From an uncultured Albidovulum sp. (GTDB lineage Bacteria; Pseudomonadota; Alphaproteobacteria; Rhodobacterales; Rhodobacteraceae): a stretch of 64,000 bases of DNA. This document shows, piece after piece, positions 46,550 to 55,400 of the stretch (positions are counted from its first letter, which is position 1; the number at the start of each line of letters is the position of its first letter). The stretch spans positions 124,001 to 188,000 of the forward strand of contig CAJYAD010000004.1 in the NCBI GenBank assembly GCA_913064775.1, in the 5' to 3' direction. The notes below the pieces were generated by a model, which had not been told where the DNA came from, did not search any database, and saw nothing but the letters and a program-made list of their open reading frames with translations. Both the position numbers and the translations under genes were made by a program.

Positions 46550-46776
46550 TCGTCACTCAATTTTCAAGATAGCATCTGACAGGCGCCTGGGCGTAAGGCT
46601 TCGTTCCGGCGGCCATATGGCCTGATGCTTAAGGTTGTCCCGGGGATAGGCGCCGGGCCGAGCCACCCGGCGAGCCGGGTCCAACTAAGGGTTCGCGTCG
46701 CCTACTCGAAAGCCCGGAATGCTGCAAGTGCGAAGTCACATTTACGATCACGCTGCGACCTTGGCAGAGCGGTCCG

Positions 46777-47124
46777 TCACTTGGCGCAGGCACGGCATCG
46801 CATGACGGTCGGGTCAAGGTCCAGCCGCTGAAGGCCGATGAAGTCTCCGCATTGATCACACCAGCCGAAGTCGTCGCTCTCGATGCGTCGGATCGCGGCA
46901 GTGACCGCCTGAAGCCTGCCACGGCGCCGGTTTTCCTGGGCGGAGGCCATGGCTTGTTGTTGCATCGCGTCCATGCGGCTTAGCCGGCCGACACTCTGCT
47001 GGTCCAACTCCACAGGCTCCCGGTCCCGCCTGGTTTGCGCCGAGGCTGCCTCGAGCAATGTCCGCTCCTCGCACAGGCGATGCAGAAATCTCGATCTCAG
47101 CTCTTCTGGCGTCGGATCATCCAT
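46777..47124 (-). CDS. Small DksA/TraR-type zinc-finger protein
   Basis: A 115-residue protein with a C-terminal DksA-type C4 zinc finger (Cys89, Cys92, Cys110, Cys113: WCDQCGDFIG, MRCRAC). The N-terminal helices are VELDQQSVGRLSRMDAMQQQAMA, conserved among alphaproteobacterial stand-alone members. DksA binds the RNA polymerase secondary channel; the short forms lack most of the coiled coil and their action is less clear. ATG 47124 is the best start; an earlier in-frame start would add a basic N-terminus. A perfect 7-bp hairpin (CGCCGGG-CCCGGCG, 46651-46672) lies between it and SulP. Confidence 0.85.
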   Translation of the reverse strand: MDDPTPEELRSRFLHRLCEERTLLEAASAQTRRDREPVELDQQSVGRLSRMDAMQQQAMASAQENRRRGRLQAVTAAIRRIESDDFGWCDQCGDFIGLQRLDLDPTVMRCRACAK

Positions 47125-47331
47125 GCCAGCAGCTGACCAGAACGAGACATATCCCGCAAATGTTGAACCGACATGGGCCCTCGCGGCCCTGGCGTCTTCC
47201 TGGGCGAAGGCGGCGGCGCTCCCCCGGCTGCGGCTTTTGCCCTCGGCATCCTGTGGGGGGCGGTTCCGCATGGCACCGGGCGCGCGAACAATCCGGTGGC
47301 GGGACCTTGCCAGCCCCGCCGACGCCCGGCT

Positions 47332-47532
47332 TTACCCGAACAGATGTGCCAGCCAGAACATCCCCCCCGCCGCCAGCGACAACGGCAGAACGAAGCGCAA
47401 CAGCCGCCACATCAGAAGGCCGAGGATAAGGCCCCTGAAAACACCGCCAGCGAGGGACATGAGAAGCAGCAGGCCCAGCAGCAGAATGCCGGTCATTGCT
47501 GGATTGGCCGAGGCCGTCTGCATCAGTGTCAC
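47332..47532 (-). CDS. Small hydrophobic membrane protein, about 66 residues
   Basis: A 62- to 66-residue protein: MQTASANPAMTGILLLGLLLLMSLAGGVFRGLILGLLMWRLLRFVLPLSLAAGGMFWLAHLFG. Two membrane helices, about residues 10-25 and 45-62. GTG 47532 with AAGGGAT upstream, or the ATG four codons in, are both possible starts. It is isolated, with no obvious partner. Codon use suits the genome. Family unknown. Confidence 0.55.
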   Translation of the reverse strand: MTLMQTASANPAMTGILLLGLLLLMSLAGGVFRGLILGLLMWRLLRFVLPLSLAAGGMFWLAHLFG

Positions 47533-47749
47533 GAGCCGATCCCTTGCTTGCGGTGTGGCGATCCGTCAACGCCCCACAATAGTCGAACGGCACTTCAAAA
47601 CCCATCACATCTTGGGCTGGCCGGGGGCGGGTTGAAGCCATCAGGCATGGGTGGGCCGGGTCGTCGATGCCGGGCCCGCGCGGCGGCGAACTTGCGCGAC
47701 AGCCAGTCAGAGCGGGCCGCCGGCACCTCGGTCCGGTTGGGGGGGCATC

Positions 47750-49291
47750 TCAGATCGCCAGTTCGATCAGGAACGGCCCGGGCTGGGCGAAACTGGCGCG
47801 CATCAGGTCGCAAAGGGTTTCGAGATCTTGCGCCACCGCGGCCTCTACGCCCATGCCGTTGGCAAGCTGGACCCAGTTGATGTCCGGATTGCCGAGATCG
47901 AGCATGTCAAGCGCCGTGCGGCCCGGATTGGCCCCGACATTGGCGTATTCCCCCAGCAGGATCTGATACTTACGGTTGGACAGGATGATGGTGGTGCAGG
48001 GCAGTTTCTCTCGGGCCTGGGTCCAGAGCGACTGCAGCGAATACATCGCCGATCCGTCCGCCTGCAGGCTGATGACGCGGCGCTGCCCGCCCGCCCCGAT
48101 CGCCGCCCCGGTGGCGACCGGCAGGCCGTCGCCGATCGCGCCGCCGGCCAGATGCAGCCAATCGTGCGGGGGCGCGGCATGGGTGTGGGGGTAGAAGTCG
48201 CGCCCGTAAGAGACGCTTTCATCCGAGACGATGCTCTGTTCCGGCATCAGGGCGGCGACCGCGCGTGCCAGCCCCTCGGAGGTGACCTTGCCCGACGGGG
48301 CCTCGGGCCTTGGCCCCGGATCGGGAAGGTCGGCCGGCGGGGCGCCCAGCGCGTCGACCAGCGCCTGCAGCGCCGCCGTCGCATCCTGATCCGGGCGCGA
48401 GAGCGTCACGAGATCAGCATCCTCGGCATATTGGGTCGAGGGCTTTCCGGGATAGGCGAAGAACCCGACCGGGGGTTTGGCATTCACCAGGATGATGGTC
48501 TTGAACGGCGCCAGCACCTCGCGCGCGAGGTCGGTATTGTAGGGCACCCGGGCCAGTTGCAGACGGCCCTTGCCGCGCGCCAGATGGGCGCTCAGATAAT
48601 CGGCCATCAGGCTTGCGCCCGTCGCGCGGGCGATCCGCCAGGCAAGCGCCTGGGCCGGCGCAAGCACGCCCTGCCCGGCCAGAAGCAGCAAGACCGGCCC
48701 GGCGCCGCGCAGCGCCCGCGCCGCGGTTTCGACCGCATTCGCGTCAACCGCCGCCGGCGCCGGGACCGCAAGCGGATCGGCCACCGCGCCGCCGTCATCC
48801 CAGCTTGCGTCCGAGGGCAGGATCAGCGTCGCGATCTGTCCCGGCATCGACCGGGCCGCCTGAACCGCCTGAACCGCATCGCGCCCCACATCGGCGGAGC
48901 GGGCCGTCGTGCGGACCCAGTGCGACACCGTCCGCGCCATGCCGTCTGTATCGGCGGTAAGCGGCGCGTCATGCGGTCGGTGATAGGTGGCCTGATCGCC
49001 CACGACATTCACGATGCCGGACCGCGCGCGCCGGGCGTTGTGCAGGTTCGCCATGCCGTTGGCCAGGCCCGGGCCGCAATGAAGCAGCGTTGCCGCCGGC
49101 TTGCGCGCGATGCGGAAATAGCCGTCGGCCATGCCGGTCACCACGTTCTCCTGCAGCCCCAGCACGCAGCGGATCCCGGGGATCCGGTCGAGCGCGGCGA
49201 CGAAATGCATCTCACTGGTGCCGGGGTTGGCGAAGCAGGTGTCGATCCCGCTTTTCAACAGCGAGTGAACCAGGCTTTCAGCTCCGTTCAT
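47750..49291 (-). CDS. Thiamine-diphosphate enzyme, acetolactate-synthase-like large subunit
   Basis: A 513-residue ThDP-dependent enzyme. FANPGTSEMHFVAALDRIPGIRCVLGLQENVVTGMADGYFRI holds the catalytic Glu (QEN). PGLANGMANLHNARRARSGIVNVVGD follows in the first domain. The ThDP fold is LAGGAIGDGLPVATGAAIGAGGQRRVISLQADGSAMY with GDG-like phosphate and NRKYQILLGEY. Related families include acetolactate synthase, benzoylformate decarboxylase and similar decarboxylases; no small regulatory (IlvN) subunit gene is adjacent. ATG 49291 has GCGGAGC upstream. Substrate unsettled. Confidence 0.85.
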   Translation of the reverse strand: MNGAESLVHSLLKSGIDTCFANPGTSEMHFVAALDRIPGIRCVLGLQENVVTGMADGYFRIARKPAATLLHCGPGLANGMANLHNARRARSGIVNVVGDQATYHRPHDAPLTADTDGMARTVSHWVRTTARSADVGRDAVQAVQAARSMPGQIATLILPSDASWDDGGAVADPLAVPAPAAVDANAVETAARALRGAGPVLLLLAGQGVLAPAQALAWRIARATGASLMADYLSAHLARGKGRLQLARVPYNTDLAREVLAPFKTIILVNAKPPVGFFAYPGKPSTQYAEDADLVTLSRPDQDATAALQALVDALGAPPADLPDPGPRPEAPSGKVTSEGLARAVAALMPEQSIVSDESVSYGRDFYPHTHAAPPHDWLHLAGGAIGDGLPVATGAAIGAGGQRRVISLQADGSAMYSLQSLWTQAREKLPCTTIILSNRKYQILLGEYANVGANPGRTALDMLDLGNPDINWVQLANGMGVEAAVAQDLETLCDLMRASFAQPGPFLIELAI

Positions 49292-49487
49292 GATCCATGC
49301 TCCGCAAGGGTTTTGGTTTGCGCAGGCTATCAACGGCTGCGGGAAGTGAAAGAGCCAATCGATCGTCAATGCATTGCCTGTTGCCCGCAGTCTTGGCTCC
49401 GCGCGCTGGGACAATCCGGCCGAATGTCAGCCCGGCGAAGCCGCCAGCAGGATTGTGCTGGCCTCGCCCCCCGCTTGGCGGCCCCCT

Positions 49488-52400
49488 TCAATTCCCAAGC
49501 CGAACGCTTAGCCGTCGTGTCTGGCCGGGCCCGTCGGGCGGCATCGTCAGGGTCAGGCGCCCGCCATCGACCGGCAGGTCAACGCCGTCGAGATCGGCCG
49601 CAGCGATGCCATGGCCACAGCGGCCGGGGTTGGTGATGGTGATCTCAAGACGGGTCGTGCCATGGGTAAGCGTCGCCTGCAGCTGCGGCCAGTCCTTGGG
49701 AAAGCAGGGGTCAAGGATCAGCGCGCCGCCCGCCCGCGTCAGGCCCAGCAAGCCCTCGATCCCGGCGCGGTACATCCAGCCCGCCGAGCCGGTATACCAG
49801 GTCCAGCCGCCGCGGCCTTCATGCGGGGCGGTGGAATAGACATCGGCGGCCACGACATAGGGCTCGACCTTGTAGCGCGCGGCGGCTTCGGGGGTCAGGG
49901 CGTGGTTGATCGGGTTGACCAGCGCGAACAGGGCCGCCGCCGCATCGCCATTGCCCAGCCGGCATTGGGCCAGGATCGCCCACATGGCGGCATGGCTGTA
50001 TTGGCCGCCATTCTCGCGCAGGCCGGGCGGGTAGCCCTTGATATAGCCGGGCTCCAGCGGGGCGCTGTCGAAGGGCGGGGTGAACAGCAGCGCAAGGCCC
50101 GGGTCGGGGCGGATCAGGTGTTCGGTCATGCTGGACATGGCGGTTGCGGCGCGCTTCGGGTCCGCCGCCCCGGACAGAACCGCCCAGGATTGGGCAATGC
50201 TGTCGATCCGGCATTCCTGCGACGAGGCAGAGCCCAGCAGCGTGCCGTCGTCGAAAGTGCCGCGCCGATACCAGGCGCCGTCCCAGCCGTCGCGCTCGAT
50301 CGCGATCTTCACCGCCTCCGCATGCGACCGCCAGCGCGCGGCGCGGCCCGGGTCGCGGCTGTCGGCGAAGGGGGCCATGCGGTCGATGGTGGCGCACAAC
50401 AGCCAGCCAAGCCAGACGCTGGTGCCCGTGCCGCCCTCGCCCACCCGGTTCATGCCGTCGTTCCAGTCGCCGGTGCCGATCAGCGGCATGCCGTTGGCTC
50501 CGGTCAGCTCGATCGCCTGATCGATGCCCCGGGCGCAATGTTCGAACAGGCTGGCTTGGGTGTCGGATTGCGTGGGCTGAAAGAAATCGTCATGCACACC
50601 GGGCAACAGCGCCGGGCCGTCAAGGAACGGGATCTGTTCGGCCAGCACCTCGGCATCCCCGGACACCGCGATATATTGTGCCACCGCGAAACCCAGCCAG
50701 ACGCGATCATCCGAGATCCGGGTGCGTACCCCCTGGCCGGAATGGGGCAGCCACCAATGCTGGACATCGCCTTGCGGAAATTGCCTGCCCGCCGCGCGGA
50801 TCAGATGGGTGCGCGTCATCTCGGGGCGCAGGGCAGTCAGGGCCATGCCGTCCTGCAGCTGATCGCGAAAGCCATAGGCCCCGCTGGCCTGATAGAACCC
50901 GGCCCGCGCCCAGATCCGGCAGGCAAGGGTCTGATACAACAGCCAGCCGTTCAACAGGATGTCCATCGCCCGGTCGGGCGATTGCACCTGAACCGTGGTC
51001 AGCAGATCCGTCCAGTGCCGCCGCACAGCCGCAAGTGTCGCCGCAGGGTCGGCGGCGCGGTGGCGCAGGATCAGATCGCGCGCGGCCTCCTCCGAGGCGG
51101 CCTGACCGAGCAGAAACACCACCTCGACGCTTTCGCCGGGCGCCAGCGTCAGGCGGCGTTGCATGGCGGCGCAGGGATCAAGCGCCGGGCCGGTGCGCCC
51201 CGAGAGCCCTGTCCGACCAAGCCCGACCGGGGCCGCCATGCTGCCGCCACGGCCCAAAAACTCGGTCCGGTCGGCGGTAAGGCTGGTGGTCTGCGCGCCC
51301 AGATCGGCAAAGGCGATGCGGCCCGGAAAGGCCGTGGCGAAGGGGTTGCGGGCAAGGATCGCGCCGGTGTCGGGGTCTCTTGACGTGATGACATGCCCGG
51401 TGCTGGTGGCACGCGGCACCCCCAGCACCCATTGCGCATAGGCGGTGACCGACAGCCGGCGCAGCCGCTTGCCGGTGTTGCGCAGGGTCAGGTGGGTGAT
51501 CTTGACCGGGTCCTCTAGCGGCACGAACTGCACCATGGTGGCCTCGATCCCATGGGCGGTGTGCTCGAAACTGCTGTAGCCGAACCCGTGCCGGGCGATG
51601 TAGCGGCCCTTGCTGCGGATCGGCAGCGCGGTCGGGGTCCAGAGGGTATCGTCGTCCAGGTCTTGCAGATAGATCGCTTCGCCGGGCGGATCGATGACCG
51701 GGTCGTTCGACCATGGCGTCAACTGGTTTTCGCGGCTGTTTTCGGCCCAGACATGGCCGCAGCCCTCGGCCGAGACCTGAAAGCCGAAGGCCGGGTTGGC
51801 GATGACGTTGATCCAGGGCGCGGGCGTGGTCTGGCCGTCGCGCAGGAGCGTCACATATTCGCGGCCCTCGTCGGCGAACCCCCCGGTGCCGTTGAAGAAT
51901 TCCAGTTCGGGCGGGCTGGCCGGGGGGGGCTCGGCTTGGGGGATGCGGGCGGCCGGGCGCGGGGTGGGGACCGGCGCGGACACCAGCGCATCGATCTGGC
52001 TTCCGATGCGGCCCCGGCTGGCCACCAGCACCACGCCCGCGACCGCAAGCAAAAGCGCGCCTGCATCGGGGCTGACGAGGTCGGCGCGCAGGGTATGGAT
52101 CTTGCCCTCGGTCGCCCCTTGCGGGCCTTCGGCGCGCGGGCGCGACTGGGCAGAGCGCACCGCAACATCGATGGCGATCTGCATGTCCTGCACATAGGAG
52201 GACGCGCGATCGTTCAGGATGACCAGATCGACATCGAGCTGCCGCAACCGCCAGTATTCATGCGCGGCAAGCACCTCGTGCAGGGCGTGGACGTCTTCGA
52301 GGTCGCGGATCTGGAACAGCACGATCGGCAGGTCGCCCGAAATGCCCAGCGGCCAGAGCGCCGATTGCGGCCCCGCCCCCGCTTCGATGCGGCGGGCCTG

Positions 52401-55400
52401 TGCGCGCAGGCGCGGATCGCCGCGCAGGATCATGCCGCCCAGGCGCTGAAAGTCCGCGGCGGCGGCCTGCGAGACGCCGAGATGCCACAATTGCACCTGG
52501 GCTTGCGTCCACGACAGCGTGACCGCGCGATCAAAGGCCGAGGGGTCGCGGTGGCGGTCAACCAGATCCAGCAACGCCTCGGGCGTCGGCGCGATCACGG
52601 TCCAGAAGGTCACGCGGGCAAAGCCGCCGACGGGCACAAGCACGCGGCGCCGGATCGAGAAGACCGGGTCCAGCACGGTACCGGTGGTGTTGGACAGCGG
52701 GCTGTCGGCCATGGCCGCCGCGCCGATGGTCCGCCCGCGCCCGACAAAGCGCGCGCGGTCGGTTTCATACTGGATTGGCGCGGTCTCCTGACCCTCGGCA
52801 ATGGCGATATGGGCGGCCCAGACTTCGGGGTCGGTCGGTGTGCGCAGGCGGCGGGTGGCGATGATGACGCCCAGTTCGGGCAGATAGTCGGTCACCACGA
52901 ACAGTTTGGAAAACGCCGGATGCGCCAGATCGGCGGCGGGCGGGGCCAGAACCAGCTCGGCGTAGGAGGTCAGGTCGATCTCACGCGGGTGGCGGCCGGT
53001 GTTGGTCAACGTGACGCGGCGGGCCTCGGCGTCGTCCTCGGCGGAGACCACGACCTCGGTGGTCATGGTCAGGCTCTGGCTTTGATGGGTGAAGGCGGCG
53101 CGATGTTCGCTGAACTCTGCCCGGTGGCTTTGCGGATCGGCGCCGGTGGGCTGCACCCCGGCCGACCAGAGCGCGCCGGATTTGACGTCGCGGGCAAAGA
53201 TGAATGATCCCAGCGCTGCCTGCGCCGGATCGTCCCGCCAGCGGGTGATGGCCAGATCGCGCCAACGGCTGAAGCCCGCGCCTGTCGGCGTCAGCATCAC
53301 CCCGTAGCGGCCATTCGACAGCAGATGCCCGGTCGGGTCCCCGGTTCGCGCCGCATCGAAGCGGCGCACGATTGGCACGTCCGAGGTCTCGACCGGCGCG
53401 GTGAGGACTTCTTCGGCGCGCGGCGGCGTGACCGTGGCATCGCGCGGCACGCGTTCCTGCAGCAACAGATCCACCCCCTGGATCATCGGCTCGGCGTGAA
53501 AGCGGGCACGCAGGCGGCCGCCTTGCAGGGCATTGGCGATGGCGGTGATCGTCATACCCTGATGATGCGCCATGAAGCTGCGCACGATGGCGCAGTCGTC
53601 GCCTTTGGGCAGGCGCGACGCGGTGAAATCGACGGCCTCGTAGAATCCGTAGCGGCCCTGAGCCCCGATGGCGGCCAGGTGGCGAAGGTTTTCCAACGCC
53701 GCCCGGGGATCGACCATCGCCGCCAGACCCGTCGCATAGGGGGCAACGACGCGGTTCGCGCCAAGCCCGCGTTTCAGGCCCAACCCCGGCACGCCGAAGT
53801 TGGAATATTGATAGGTCATCTCCAGATCGCGGGCGTTGTAGGACGATTCCGAAACCCCCCAGGGCATCGCGCTGGCCGCCCCGTAAGCGATCTGGCGCGC
53901 GACGATCAGGCCGTTGGTCTGTTCCAGCACCGAGCCCAGCGGCGCGCGCATCACCAGCGACGGCATGAGATATTCGAACATGCTGCCCGACCACGAAATC
54001 AGCGCCGACCCCGCGCCGATCGGCGTGGCGGCGCGGCCCAGCCGGAACCAGTGCCGGGTTTCCACATCGCCCTTGGCAATGGCGAACAGGCTTGCAAGCC
54101 GCGCCTCGGACGCCAGAAGGTCATAGCAATTGGGATCGCGCGTGTTGGTCGCGACGGAAAACCCGATCGACAGCAGCTTCTTTTCCGGGTCGAGCAGGAA
54201 GCCGAAGTCCATCGCCAGGGCAAGGCCGCGGGCCAGATGCTCAAGGTTGGCAAGGCGCGGGGCAAGGGGATTTGCCGCCTCCTCGTCCTCACCCTCATCC
54301 CCTTCCACAAGATGGCTGGCGATGCAGGTCTCTGCCGCGCGGATCCAGAAGGTCAGATCGGAATCCTCCCCGGTCAGGCTCTGCGCCATATCGGCGGCCT
54401 CGGTGGCCAGGGGCAGCAGCGCCGCGAACCGGTCGTGCCGGGCGTTGGCGGTGGTCAGCCGGTCCAGCGGGCCCACAAGAGCGGCGGCCTCGGGCGTCAG
54501 CGCCTCGCGCGCCAGGGTCAGGGTGTCGGCCAGACCGGCGTGCCGCGCGGGCTTGCCGGGGCCGGCCGACTGCCATTCCCGGCAGGCCTGCGCCACGGCG
54601 ATCAGATGGCCGGCAAGATTGCCGCTGTCCACCGACGACACATAGGCCGGGTCCAGCACGCGCAATTCGCGGGTCTCGTACCAATTGTAGAGATGGCCGC
54701 GAAACCTTGGCATCTTTTGCAAGGTCTGCAGGGTCTGCTCCAGCCGGAGGATGGCCGTGGCCTGCCCGATCCAGCCCATGTCGCGGGCCACCGTGGCGGA
54801 CAAAAGGTAAAGCCCGATATTGGTGGGCGAGGTGCGGTGAAAGACGGTGGGGTCGGGGGTTTCCTGAAAATTGTCGGGCGGCAGAAAATTGTCGGCCTCG
54901 GTCACGAAGGTCTCGAAATAGCGCCAGGTGCGGCGGGCGATCAGGCGCAGGGCAAGGGCATCCGCGGCGGCAAGCGGAAGGGCAGCGGGCGGGATCCAGG
55001 GCCGGCTGGTGCGATGGGCGATGGCGGGGGCCGCCAGCCACAGCAGCGCGATCGGCAGCACCAGCGGCCAGACCGCCGGGTGTGCGGCCATGGCCAGACC
55101 GCAGGCGCCAAGCCCCAGCGCCACGCCGCCGGCCATCTGGCGATATTGCCCGATCAGGCCGGGACGCGCGCGTCCCCCCGATGCCGCGGAGGTCACCCAT
55201 TGCAGCAGGTGTTTTCGGGTCACGACCAGCCGGACCAGCGTGCGCGCGAAGGCGTCCAGCATCCCGGCCGCCGTATCGGCCAGAAACGCGGCATTCAGCG
55301 CGATCTGCGCCAGCGCGGTGCGGGTGTCGGCCAGCAAGGCCGCGAAATGACTGCGCGAGGTGATCCCCGCCCGGGCCGGAAGGATGGCAAAGGGCAGCCC